A stretch of 64,000 nt of DNA, taken from the NCBI RefSeq assembly GCF_003568665.1, contig NZ_QXMH01000001.1, forward strand, positions 1-64,000, in the 5' to 3' direction. The notes beneath the pieces were generated by a model that made no database searches, was not told the DNA's origin, and saw nothing but the letters and a program-made list of their open reading frames with translations. Positions 8,526 through 16,811 of the stretch are shown here, one piece after another; position 1 is the stretch's first letter, and every line of letters begins with the position of its first letter. This DNA is from Chitinophaga alhagiae (GTDB lineage: Bacteria; Bacteroidota; Bacteroidia; Chitinophagales; Chitinophagaceae). A program made the position numbers and the translations under genes.

Positions 8526-10163
8526 ATGAAAAAATTACTGTATATACTTAGTTTATCTGCCGCTTTTACATCTTGTAAAAAATGGGTAGATGTCAACGAT
8601 AACCCCAACAGCGCCAACTCCACCGTGCCTACGGCGGAGCAACGGCTTCCACCGTTAACAGCGCAGTTTGCCGATGCTTACGAAAGCTCCGGCACCCGGG
8701 CGGCCTTTTTATCACAACAGCTGGGCGTTACCTACGCCGTTAACAACAACTGGAACCTTACGCGCTGGTATTCCAATACATCAAGCGCCAACTGGCCGTG
8801 GCAATGCTGGTACGTAAATGCCGCCGTGAACATAGCGCCGCTGATCGTAGCGGCTGAAAAAGTGGAAGCATGGCATTACATCGGCGCCGCCAAGATCATC
8901 AAAGCCTGGGGCTTTGGTACGCTGGCCGACTTTTACGGCATGTTGCCGTATGATGAGTTTGACATTGCGGACAATATCACGCCCAAGTTTGACGATGGCG
9001 CCCATGTGCAGGAAAAAGTGCTCGCCCTGCTGGACGAAGCCATTGCCGACCTGCAGAAAACACAAGGCCCCAGTGCCCCTCCGCTGTCCAAGGGAGACAT
9101 CCTGAACAAGGGGAACGTAGACAACTGGATACGCCTCGCCTATGGCCTGAAAGCACGCTACCTGAACCACCTCAGCAAAAAAGCGGAATATAACCCGCAG
9201 GCCATACTCGATGCGGTATCTAAAGGCCCGCAAACGGAAGCCCAAAGCAGCATAATGCAATATGTAGACGAAGGGCCTTCCATTCCCAACGCTGCCAAGG
9301 AAGCCCTGCAGTATACCAATACCGGTACCAGCGCCAGGGTTACCAAGCTGTACGTAGATTACCTCACGAACAACTATACCGGCGCGCCCACCGGCGGCTC
9401 CAACATGGCGGACCCGCGCATACTCCTGATGATCCCGCATACTACGGACAAAGCCGGGAACCTGGTGCGTGCCGTAGGCATAGACATGGCTTCCGATCTG
9501 CCGAAGACAGGGCCGCTGGGGTATACGTTCTCTACAGATAAAAATGAATTTTCCAGCCCTGACTCCCAGTATGTAGTGCTGCGCAAAACGCCCTACGCCC
9601 CCACGGCGGGCCAGCGCATCCAGTCTACCGGTACCTGGTATACCGCGCGCGGCGCCAAAGGCCTGCTGTTTACCAACGCGGAAATGCGTTTCATAGAAGC
9701 GGAAGTGAAATTCAAACAAGGTCAGGCGGGTGAAGCGCTCACGGCGTACAAAGCGGGCATCCGCGCCCACATGTCGCACCTGGGCATTGCATCCGGCACC
9801 ATAGACAACTTCCTGGCCAGCACCTCCGTGGTGCAGGATGCCAACAACCTCACCCTGAGCCACATCATGATACAGAAATACCTGGCGCTCTCCTACTCTC
9901 CTGAACTGTGGGTAGACCTGCGCCGTATGGACTTCTGCACGGATGCCTCCGGCAACTACAATGAGGCGGCGGGCGTATACAAAGGTTTCAAACGCCCCTC
10001 TCACGTATTCACTGAAGCGTATCCCAACGCTACGGACTGGCCGCGCAGGTTTGCCGTAGCCAGCTACGAGATCAACTACAACATTGTAAGAGTAAAAGAG
10101 GCCAATCCAAATGCGGACAAGCCTACTTACCTCAACGAGCCTGTATGGTGGGATAAAAAATAG
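8526..10163 (+). CDS. SusD/RagB-type nutrient-binding outer-membrane lipoprotein (SusD-like_2)
   Basis: The 545-aa protein has a lipoprotein signal with Cys17 (AAFTSCKKW) and the SusD-like_2 opening VDVNDNPNSAN. Helical TPR-like segments follow (WHYIGAAKIIKAWGFGTLADFYGMLPYDE; later MRFIEAEVKFKQGQAGEALTAYKAGIRAHM). SusD proteins form the surface lid of the SusC barrel and bind the glycan. The gene lies 11 nt after susC, so the two are co-transcribed. The ligand cannot be read from the sequence; the GH106 neighbour suggests a rhamnose-containing glycan. Confidence 0.92.
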   Translation: MKKLLYILSLSAAFTSCKKWVDVNDNPNSANSTVPTAEQRLPPLTAQFADAYESSGTRAAFLSQQLGVTYAVNNNWNLTRWYSNTSSANWPWQCWYVNAAVNIAPLIVAAEKVEAWHYIGAAKIIKAWGFGTLADFYGMLPYDEFDIADNITPKFDDGAHVQEKVLALLDEAIADLQKTQGPSAPPLSKGDILNKGNVDNWIRLAYGLKARYLNHLSKKAEYNPQAILDAVSKGPQTEAQSSIMQYVDEGPSIPNAAKEALQYTNTGTSARVTKLYVDYLTNNYTGAPTGGSNMADPRILLMIPHTTDKAGNLVRAVGIDMASDLPKTGPLGYTFSTDKNEFSSPDSQYVVLRKTPYAPTAGQRIQSTGTWYTARGAKGLLFTNAEMRFIEAEVKFKQGQAGEALTAYKAGIRAHMSHLGIASGTIDNFLASTSVVQDANNLTLSHIMIQKYLALSYSPELWVDLRRMDFCTDASGNYNEAAGVYKGFKRPSHVFTEAYPNATDWPRRFAVASYEINYNIVRVKEANPNADKPTYLNEPVWWDKK

Positions 10164-10182
10164 ATTTGTATCGATTCATAAT

Positions 10183-10301
10183 AAAAAAGGGGCCGTCTCA
10201 AAAGTAATTTTTACCTGATCTTATTCGGGTACCTGATGGAGAGATTTTTCGTTTACGTGATTCTCGGGGCCATCAAATTACTTTTGAGACGGCCCCTTTT
10301 T
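10183..10301. mobile_element. MITE-like element, copy 1 (perfect 27-bp inverted repeats)
   Basis: The arms at 10183-10210 and 10275-10301 are perfect inverted repeats (core GGGGCCGTCTCAAAAGTAAT) around 64 nt without a gene. A second, diverged copy lies at 27981-28108 in the opposite direction. The A- and T-rich outer ends mean the folded RNA could also end transcription after susD. Size and long terminal repeats suggest a miniature element of an IS with GGCYGTCTCAAAA-type ends; the parent IS is not in the window. The rest of the gap up to 10486 holds only a CATATTTG near-consensus promoter box at 10441. Confidence 0.65.
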
Positions 10302-10486
10302 ATTGTTCCGGCCTTATTGCCCCGGCGGCACAGATCACCAGGATCTATTCAGGTGTGGCCGCCGCCAACCTATATGCCCCACGGCACATTCACCCCCAAA
10401 ATTTGCACATCTGCCCGCCGGCCAACCGGCATATTGGCCGCATATTTGTGCCATGTACGTATTGTTCACCCGTAAATAACAGTAAC

Positions 10487-10879
10487 ATGTTTACACATAC
10501 CAAAGCATTCACGAGTTTTTCCGTGAACGATATTGAACAGGCTAAAAAATTCTACGCGGAAATACTGGGCCTCAATGTAAAAGAGGGCAGCGAGGCCGCC
10601 ATGCCGCTGCTGGAGCTGCAGCTGGAAGGGGGCCATACCGTTATGCTGTACCCCAAGCCCAACCATACACCGGCCAGCTATACCGTGCTCAACTTCCCGG
10701 TAGACGATATTGAGAAAACAGTGGCGGAAATGACCGGCCGCGGCGTGAAGTTCCTGCAATACGACGGCGAGATCAAAACAGATGACAAAGGCATTATGCG
10801 GGAAGGCGGGCCGCTGATAGCCTGGTTTGAAGACCCTTCCGGCAATATCCACTCCATTCTGGAAGAAAAGGCCAAATAG
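10487..10879 (+). CDS. VOC-family (glyoxalase/bleomycin-resistance-like) protein, 130 aa
   Basis: A single VOC module: AFTSFSVNDIEQAKKFYAEILGL (first beta-alpha unit), GGHTVMLYPKPNH, VLNFPVDDIEKTVAEMTGRGVKF, and the terminal WFEDPSGNIHSILE. This matches the family's two repeated beta-alpha-beta3 units. VOC proteins use a metal site or act as binding proteins; no substrate can be inferred. ATG 10487 was chosen because the domain begins directly after it; the longer frame from 10355 is unsupported. The gene stands alone and converges on sugE with a shared terminator. Confidence 0.85.
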   Translation: MFTHTKAFTSFSVNDIEQAKKFYAEILGLNVKEGSEAAMPLLELQLEGGHTVMLYPKPNHTPASYTVLNFPVDDIEKTVAEMTGRGVKFLQYDGEIKTDDKGIMREGGPLIAWFEDPSGNIHSILEEKAK

Positions 10880-10908
10880 TCAACGATCTGGGGTACAACC
10901 GCAACATA

Positions 10909-10949
10909 TACCGTAACGCAACATACCGCGCCTACCGTAACGCAACATA
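10909..10949 (+). repeat. Direct repeat after the VOC gene, 24-bp period
   Basis: TACCGTAACGCAACATA occurs at 10909-10925 and 10933-10949, with a shorter relative (CCGCAACATA) just before, at about 10899. It fills the space between the VOC stop and the terminator. Confidence 0.7.
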
Positions 10950-10951
10950 AA

Positions 10952-10980
10952 AATAGGTACAGGGGAAGCCTGTACCTATT
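10952..10980. terminator. Bidirectional terminator
   Basis: AATAGGTACAGG and CCTGTACCTATT form a 12-bp stem with a 5-nt loop, A-rich on the left, between convergent VOC and SMR genes. Confidence 0.75.
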
Positions 10981-11036
10981 ACCGGTCACAATACTATTGC
11001 AATACCGGCATGCCTGCTTTCTGCGATATATACAGC

Positions 11037-11366
11037 CTAGTGTGATGAAACTACCTTCAGGCCTATGATGGAACAGATCAGCGTGCTGATGAAGAACAGG
11101 CGCCAGAACGTGGCCGGCTCCTTGAATACCAGTATGCCCATCAACACGGTACCTACCGCGCCAATACCCGTCCATACTGCGTAAGCGGTACCAATAGGCA
11201 GGGTTTGCTGCGCCTTGTACAACAACAGCATGCTCACCGTAAGGCACACAAAAAAGCCCGCGCCCCACATGATGGCGGCGCTGCCGGTGGTTTCCTTCAT
11301 TTTACCCAGGCAGGATGCGAAGCCTACTTCAAACAAACCTGCAATGATCAATATGATCCAGTTCAT
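11037..11366 (-). CDS. Small multidrug resistance (SMR) transporter, SugE/Gdx-like
   Basis: The 109-aa protein has four membrane helices and the conserved membrane glutamate at position 13 (IILIIAGLFEVGFASCLGK), plus the second-helix-to-loop pattern TLPIGTAYAVWTGIGAVGT and GILVFKEPATFWRLFF. SMR proteins work as antiparallel dimers that exchange protons for cationic drugs or guanidinium. The GLFEVGFA opening is closer to SugE/Gdx than to EmrE, so guanidinium export is the best guess. An AGGAG element lies close to the start, unlike the leaderless-type genes nearby. It lies 70 nt downstream of a Crp/Fnr regulator on the same strand. Confidence 0.88.
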   Translation of the reverse strand: MNWIILIIAGLFEVGFASCLGKMKETTGSAAIMWGAGFFVCLTVSMLLLYKAQQTLPIGTAYAVWTGIGAVGTVLMGILVFKEPATFWRLFFISTLICSIIGLKVVSSH

Positions 11367-11436
11367 AACTCCTGTTTTTAATTGCCCTGCAAAGGTGCGG
11401 CTTCTGCTGCTCCTAAAATTTTACAAATGATAAAAA

Positions 11437-12003
11437 TTATTTCAGCTCGGCCCTGATGCGGCTGAGCGTTACCTGTGTAATGCCCAGGTAGGAGGCGATG
11501 TATCCCAACTGCACCCGGCGCAGCAGCCCGGGCGCTTCTTCCATCAGGGCCTTGTAGCGCTCCGTGGCAGTTTTGAACTGCCGGGAAATGAAACGTTCTT
11601 CGGTCTGTATCAGCTCCTTCTCCGTGAGCTTGCGGCCCCAGTTAGCAAACTGGAGGTCTGTCTGGTACAAATGCTCCAGCTCCGCAACAGGCACCTTGTA
11701 GAGCAGCGCGTCTTCCAGCAGCTCAATGGTCTCGTACCCGGCGCTGTTGTTCACATACCCGTTGAAAGACATCAGGAAGTCTCCCTCCGTGCCGAACCAG
11801 AAGGTGAGATGACTGTCTCCCGTGCTGCAATACGCGCGGGCAATGCCTTTTTCAAGAAAATACAGGTCGCGGCAGGTTTTACCTTCCCGGAACAGGAGGT
11901 GCCCTTTTTTCAGCTCAACGGCCTCCAGCATGCCGGTGAACTGTTGAAGCCGGTCTTCAGAAAGCGGGTATACAGATTTGATCCTTGCAATGGTGTGCTG
12001 CAT
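11437..12003 (-). CDS. Crp/Fnr-family transcriptional regulator, 188 aa
   Basis: An N-terminal cyclic-nucleotide-binding-like fold (LEAVELKKGHLLFREGKTCRDLYFLEKGIARAY ... FLMSFNGYV) is followed by a helix and a C-terminal HTH (RRVQLGYIASYLGITQVTLSRIRAEL). This matches Bacteroidota Crp/Fnr regulators, which mostly lack true cAMP-binding residues. ATG 12003 (MQHTIARIKSVYPL) is preferred: TAATTTG lies 4 nt before it, like other short-leader genes here, and the longer frame to 12090 adds non-family residues. It precedes the SMR exporter on the same strand and may control it. Confidence 0.87.
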   Translation of the reverse strand: MQHTIARIKSVYPLSEDRLQQFTGMLEAVELKKGHLLFREGKTCRDLYFLEKGIARAYCSTGDSHLTFWFGTEGDFLMSFNGYVNNSAGYETIELLEDALLYKVPVAELEHLYQTDLQFANWGRKLTEKELIQTEERFISRQFKTATERYKALMEEAPGLLRRVQLGYIASYLGITQVTLSRIRAELK

Positions 12004-12007
12004 CCCG

Positions 12008-12014
12008 CAAATTA
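12008..12014 (-). promoter_or_regulatory. -7-like box TAATTTG before the Crp/Fnr gene
   Basis: One base shorter than TAnnTTTG and only 4 nt before the ATG at 12003; it fits the recurrent short-leader arrangement in this window. Confidence 0.35.
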
Positions 12015-12224
12015 CAAAAAACGGGTTGCTGTACCGGCTGATGGCATTTTCACCGCCAATGCGTGGTGCGTGGCGGCGCCATGCGGGCATGGAAGAGACC
12101 GTTGCCGCGCCCGCAGCGGCGGCTGCCGCTGACGGCGGTTACCGGCTCTTCCTCACCGGCCGCGCCCGGCGGGCCGCCTGGTATTATTTACCCGGTCAAA
12201 CGTTAAAATAAAGGCCGTGGCCCG

Positions 12225-12232
12225 TACCTTTG
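12225..12232 (+). promoter_or_regulatory. -7 box TACCTTTG before the helicase gene
   Basis: A perfect TAnnTTTG box ends 4 nt before the ATG at 12237, so transcription should start at or within the first codons. This suggests a leaderless mRNA and supports the chosen start. Confidence 0.55.
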
Positions 12233-12236
12233 CCGG

Positions 12237-14138
12237 ATGAATTATTTTTCAGCACTCCTTGACCTGTTGAAGACGGAGCGGGAAGAAGACCGGAAACAAT
12301 ACCAGCAGCTGATCAGCAGCAGCTCCACGGGAGACCGGCGGGCGGCGGGCCTTACCTGGTACCCGGTAGCCGTCAGGGACACTGAAATGGGCCGGGGAGA
12401 TTACCTGACGGTGGAGCTGGAACGCACTACCCACCAGGACGTGCCCCACCAGCTGCGCTTCGGCGTGTCTGCCATGCTGTTTTCCAACCACGATCCCAAA
12501 GAAGACGCGGTAGAAGGCGTGGTGACCTGGCAAAGCGGCAACCGGCTGAAGCTCACCCTCAAAACGGACGAGCTGCCGGAATGGAGCCGCAACGGCAAGC
12601 TGGGCGTAGACCTGCTGTTTGATGACAACAGCTACGACGAGATGCAGAACGCCCTCAAACAGGCCGCGGCCATCCTCGATAAAAAGGAAGGGCACCTGGC
12701 ACAGGTGCTCACCGGCGCCAAAGCCCCCACCTTTAACGATGCCCTGCCGCCGGTAGCGGTACCCGGCCTCAACCCCTCCCAGCAGGCCGCCGTAAACCGC
12801 ATACTGGCCGCCAACGACCTGGCCATTGTACACGGCCCGCCGGGCACCGGTAAAACCACCACCCTGGTGCAGGCCATCAAAGCGCTGCTGCGGGAAGAAA
12901 AGCAGGTGCTGGTGGTAGCGCCCAGCAACGCGGCGGTAGACCTGCTCAGCGAAAAGCTGGCCGCCGAAGGCCTCAACGTATTGCGGGTAGGCAACCCGGC
13001 CAGGGTGTCTGAACAGCTCATGTCCCTCACGCTGGACGCAAAAATGAGCGCCCACCCGGCCATGAAAGACATCAGGCGCCTCAAAAAACAGGCCTCCGAG
13101 TTCCGGGACATGGCCCACAAATACAAGCGCAACTTCGGCAAGGCGGAGCGGGACCAGCGCAAGGCCCTCTTTGACGAGGCGCGCAACATCATGAAAAACG
13201 TAGAGAGCACGGAGCAATATATTACGGAAGACCTGATGGCCAAGGCCCAGGTGGTGACCGCCACCCTGGTAGGCGCCAACCATTACACGGTGCGCAACCT
13301 GCGGTACAGGACCGTAGTGATAGACGAGGCGGGGCAGGCGCTGGAACCCGCCTGCTGGATACCGGTGCTGAAAGCGGAAAAGGTAGTGCTGGCGGGAGAC
13401 CATTGCCAGTTGTCTCCCACCGTAAAGTCTGCCGAAGCCGCCCGCAACGGCCTCAGCACCACCCTGCTGGAGAAAATGGCCGGCCTGTACCCGCCGGCCG
13501 TGGCGCTGCTGGAAGAACAGTACCGCATGCACGAAATGATCATGGGCTATTCCGCCGCCGTGTTTTACGGCAACAGGCTGACCGCCCATGCCTCCGTGGC
13601 GGGCCACCTGCTGCACCCCGGAGATACGCCGCTGGCGTTCGTAGACACCGCAGGCTGCGGCTTTGATGAAACCACAGAAGGTACCAGCACCACCAACCCG
13701 GAAGAAGCGGCTTTCCTTTTCAAACACCTGCTCCAGCTGGTCAATGAGCTGCAACCGCATTACCGGCCGGAAAACTTCCCCGGTATTGCCATCATCTCTC
13801 CCTACCGCCAGCAGATAGCGCTCCTCAATGAGCAACTGGACCACGCCGCCGCCCTGCAGCCCTACCGTCATAAAATATCCGTCAATACCATAGACAGCTT
13901 CCAGGGCCAGGAGCGGGATGTGGTATACATCAGCATGACCCGCAGCAACCCGGACAGCAACATCGGCTTCCTGGCAGACATCCGCCGCATGAACGTGGCC
14001 ATGACGCGCGCCCGCAAAAAGCTGGTGGTGATCGGTGACAGCGCCACCCTTTCCCGGCTGCCTTTTTACGCGGATTTCATTACCTATGCAGAAAAGCAGA
14101 ACGCCTACCGCAGCGCATGGGAGTATGCGGATAACTAG
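12237..14138 (+). CDS. Superfamily 1 DNA/RNA helicase, UPF1/IGHMBP2-like
   Basis: The 633-aa protein has an N-terminal beta-barrel-like part and then SF1 helicase motifs: Q motif (GLNPSQQAAV), Walker A GPPGTGKTTT (Lys206), motif Ia VVAPSNAAVDLL, Walker B VIDEAGQALEP (Asp363), motif III LAGDHCQLSPTV, motif IV IISPYRQQ, motif V NTIDSFQGQERDVVYIS and motif VI NVAMTRARKKLVVIGD. The complete set implies an active ATP-dependent helicase on RNA or DNA. Similar stand-alone proteins are common in Bacteroidota; the cellular role is not established. Its last 38 coding bases and stop are duplicated just downstream. Confidence 0.92.
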   Translation: MNYFSALLDLLKTEREEDRKQYQQLISSSSTGDRRAAGLTWYPVAVRDTEMGRGDYLTVELERTTHQDVPHQLRFGVSAMLFSNHDPKEDAVEGVVTWQSGNRLKLTLKTDELPEWSRNGKLGVDLLFDDNSYDEMQNALKQAAAILDKKEGHLAQVLTGAKAPTFNDALPPVAVPGLNPSQQAAVNRILAANDLAIVHGPPGTGKTTTLVQAIKALLREEKQVLVVAPSNAAVDLLSEKLAAEGLNVLRVGNPARVSEQLMSLTLDAKMSAHPAMKDIRRLKKQASEFRDMAHKYKRNFGKAERDQRKALFDEARNIMKNVESTEQYITEDLMAKAQVVTATLVGANHYTVRNLRYRTVVIDEAGQALEPACWIPVLKAEKVVLAGDHCQLSPTVKSAEAARNGLSTTLLEKMAGLYPPAVALLEEQYRMHEMIMGYSAAVFYGNRLTAHASVAGHLLHPGDTPLAFVDTAGCGFDETTEGTSTTNPEEAAFLFKHLLQLVNELQPHYRPENFPGIAIISPYRQQIALLNEQLDHAAALQPYRHKISVNTIDSFQGQERDVVYISMTRSNPDSNIGFLADIRRMNVAMTRARKKLVVIGDSATLSRLPFYADFITYAEKQNAYRSAWEYADN

Positions 14139-14197
14139 AGGCGGCCCCAGGAAACGCCTACCGCAGCGCATGGGAGTACGCGGATAACTAGAGGCGG
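14101..14197 (+). repeat. Duplicated 3' end of the helicase gene (44 bp x2, period 53)
   Basis: The sequence 14101-14144, covering the last codons, the TAG stop and 6 nt beyond, recurs at 14154-14197 with one mismatch. The second copy is non-coding. Confidence 0.9.
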
Positions 14198-14317
14198 GTT
14201 ACCGCCACCGGGTAAATACATAAACAACAAACACAGATCCCCTCAAAAAAAAATCCCGCGCCGCTTTATGGATTCGCTGCAAAACCGGCATCCTGCCCAT
14301 GTACCAAAGCGCGTCCC

Positions 14318-16807
14318 TTGAAATATTTTATACCCTTTTTGCTGCTGCCCTCGCTGCTGTACGGCCAGCAGCAACAGCCTGTGGAGCCGGTGCTGTCTGC
14401 TGACTACCTCAGCCTGGTCAAAAAAGAGCCGTTTGCCGTCAACGCCCTGTACGACTCTTCCCTGCAGCAACTCAACCTGCGCCGCGGCTATTATTTCAGG
14501 AACATCAGGAAAGTAAAGGTGTCTGGCGGCCACGTCAGCCTGCGGCCGCTGCATTACACCACATGGCGGCTTTCCGGCAACTTCAGCACCGCGGTAGAGC
14601 TGCGGCGGGCCAACCGGCAGCCGGCCTTGCAAAACACGTATGCCCAGGGCCGCGCTGAAAACGGCGCCCTGGCCTGGCGCGGGGCCGAAACCGGGGAGCT
14701 GTTCAGCTACGGGCCCGCGCTGGCGGCGCTGGCGTATGATGGCGGCGGCAGCTACCCTTATGACGCCAACGGCAGACTGGTGGCGGCAGGCACGGGCAAC
14801 GGCCGGCCACCTGTTATATATGACAACGGCATCTTCCGCACCGCCTCTTCCCTGTCCCAATCCCTTTCTTTGCGGGCCGATGCCCGGAACACCTCGGGAG
14901 CAACCTGGGAGATAGATGCCACGCTGGGCCGCAGCCGGGAGAACACCTTCCTGGTGGCCAACCGCAACAGTACAGATCATCTCTCCGCCGCCGTGAAAAG
15001 GCACTTCGGCCATTTTTCCGTTACCGGCGGCTACCGGTACCAGCGCAGCGGGTTCTCCCACGGCAACCGCACCGGCTACCTCAACCGCGCTTACATGAAC
15101 GCCCTGCTCACGCCCGCGGGCTTCAGCAACCGGTACAGCGGGTTGCCATACGGCAACGGGGCGCACAACCCGTATTGGCTGCTGGAGCGCAACCCTAACG
15201 CTTACGGCCAAACGCAGCAGCGCGGCCACCTTGTACTGGACTACCGCTATGGCCGCGCCACGGCACAGGTCACACAGGCTTACGGGCAGGTATCGGAAAA
15301 CGGGCATGAGGCCTACCCCGCCGGCTTGGCCACGCAGCGGCGGCAGCGGAACGGCAACTACTACCTGCGTGCGGACGCTGCTTACCCCGTGCGCATGCCC
15401 CGGTATGCCATGCGGTCTTCCATCAACGCCTATCATATTTTTACAGACAGCCGCGCCAACATGCAGTACCAGCCCCAACAGCGGCGTTACGCCTTTCAGC
15501 GCAGCGCCAATCAAACGCAGCTGCGGTATTACTGGGAGTATGACCTTGAGCGGGTACAGGTAGACGCGGAGGCGGGCAATACGTTCTATTTCTCCAACAC
15601 GGCCGCCCGCGCCCGCCAGTTTTCCCCGCTGCTGAACGTACACACGGCCGCAGACATCTTTCACCGCCGGCTGCGGCTGGATGTGTACGGCTCCCTGCAA
15701 GCCGGCAACAGCGAGCTGCCCGTCAACAGCGCCCTTGGTTACACCAACCTGCTGCAATACCCCGTAGGCGGGGCGGCGCAATACTTCCCGCTCACGGAAG
15801 CAACCGGTTATGACGGGTTGCGGCCGGTGCGCAGCCGCTCGTACAGCACAAAGGCCATGCTTACCTACCGCCGGTTATCGCTAACGGCGGAGTGGTTCAG
15901 CGCCAGCGTGCAGGACGATGTATTTCCGCTCTACCGCAACGGGCAGCTGCAGCTGGCCAACGTAGCCGCCCACCGCAAACGGGGCATTGAGCTGACATTG
16001 GGCCATCAAAGCGCATCCGGTAAAAAGGCAGGCGCCAGCAACACCATTTCCCTGCTCCGCTACCGCCACCAGGTTACAAACGTAGCGGCCGCCGCCGGGC
16101 CTTCCCTTCCCATAGCGGGCTTTGCGGACGTACACAAGGCCCTCGTAAAAGGCGCGGCCATGGGCGCTATAATGGGTAACAGCTATCTTCGCACCGCGGA
16201 AGGCAAAATAGTGATCGGGGCAGACGGCTTTCCCCTTGTTAATGAACAGCTGCGGGTGATCGGCAACCCCATCCCTGATTTTGTGGTGAAGGTCAACCAC
16301 CAGCTGCACTGGAAAAAGCTCAGCCTCAACGCCAGCTGGGAGTGGAAAAAGGGAGGCGATGCCTGGAACGGTACGCAGGCGGTGCTGGACTACTACGGGC
16401 GTTCGGCCGGCAGCGCCGCGGCCCGCAATATGACCGGCTATGTGTTTGACGGCGTGCTGGAAAACGGGCACCCCAACAACCAGCCCGTCAGTTTTTACGA
16501 CCCCGCGCGGCCGCTGGAACACAACCGCTGGGTGCGCTATGGGCCGGGCGGCGTGGCGGAGGCATACATCCAGGATGCCAGCTGGCTGCGGCTGAACACC
16601 CTGCGGCTGGGCTACCGGTGGAGCATGGGGAAAATAGTGCGGGAGCTGCACCTCAGCGCCTATGCCACCAATATACTGCTATGGTCTCCATATAAAGGCG
16701 CAGACCCCGGCCAGTTGCTGTTTGACCAGCCCAATACCGCCGGGCTGGATTTTTTCAACCTGCCGTCTGTCCGCACCTACGGCTTTAACGCATCACTTCA
16801 ATTCTGA
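14318..16807 (+). CDS. SusC-type outer-membrane beta barrel lacking the plug domain
   Basis: The 829-aa protein has a signal peptide (MKYFIPFLLLPSLLYGQ) and begins at TTG 14318; no in-frame ATG lies upstream. After about 45 residues it goes straight into barrel strands with SusC features: NPYWLLERNPNAYGQTQQRG, VIGNPIPDFVVKVNHQLHWK, DASWLRLNTLRLGYRW, LHLSAYATNILLWSPYKGADP, and a final SLQF. The N-terminal regulatory domain, TonB box and plug of a normal receptor (about 230 residues) are absent. The next gene starts 4 nt after the stop and encodes an A2M-like protein with a plug domain, so barrel and plug are probably made separately and meet in the outer membrane. Simple gene decay is less likely, since signal peptide and frame are intact. 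Confidence 0.82.
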   Translation: MKYFIPFLLLPSLLYGQQQQPVEPVLSADYLSLVKKEPFAVNALYDSSLQQLNLRRGYYFRNIRKVKVSGGHVSLRPLHYTTWRLSGNFSTAVELRRANRQPALQNTYAQGRAENGALAWRGAETGELFSYGPALAALAYDGGGSYPYDANGRLVAAGTGNGRPPVIYDNGIFRTASSLSQSLSLRADARNTSGATWEIDATLGRSRENTFLVANRNSTDHLSAAVKRHFGHFSVTGGYRYQRSGFSHGNRTGYLNRAYMNALLTPAGFSNRYSGLPYGNGAHNPYWLLERNPNAYGQTQQRGHLVLDYRYGRATAQVTQAYGQVSENGHEAYPAGLATQRRQRNGNYYLRADAAYPVRMPRYAMRSSINAYHIFTDSRANMQYQPQQRRYAFQRSANQTQLRYYWEYDLERVQVDAEAGNTFYFSNTAARARQFSPLLNVHTAADIFHRRLRLDVYGSLQAGNSELPVNSALGYTNLLQYPVGGAAQYFPLTEATGYDGLRPVRSRSYSTKAMLTYRRLSLTAEWFSASVQDDVFPLYRNGQLQLANVAAHRKRGIELTLGHQSASGKKAGASNTISLLRYRHQVTNVAAAAGPSLPIAGFADVHKALVKGAAMGAIMGNSYLRTAEGKIVIGADGFPLVNEQLRVIGNPIPDFVVKVNHQLHWKKLSLNASWEWKKGGDAWNGTQAVLDYYGRSAGSAAARNMTGYVFDGVLENGHPNNQPVSFYDPARPLEHNRWVRYGPGGVAEAYIQDASWLRLNTLRLGYRWSMGKIVRELHLSAYATNILLWSPYKGADPGQLLFDQPNTAGLDFFNLPSVRTYGFNASLQF

Positions 16808-16811
16808 CGGT

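Noticed and set aside
10236..10475. 79-aa frame crossing the MITE-like element
   Set aside because: It begins inside the hairpin element and has no protein-like character.
11970..12211. Possible coding extension upstream of the Crp/Fnr gene (frame to 12090)
   Set aside because: The family begins at residue 1 of the shorter frame, and a -7-like box lies directly before ATG 12003.
12249..14171. 640-codon open frame antisense to the helicase
   Set aside because: The sense frame has all SF1 motifs; the antisense product is low-complexity with no family.
14318..16807. Reading the plug-less barrel as a pseudogene with a lost N-terminus
   Set aside because: An intact signal peptide leads straight into barrel sequence in one uninterrupted frame, and the missing plug type is present in the adjacent gene; a designed split is the simpler reading, though TTG as start leaves some doubt.
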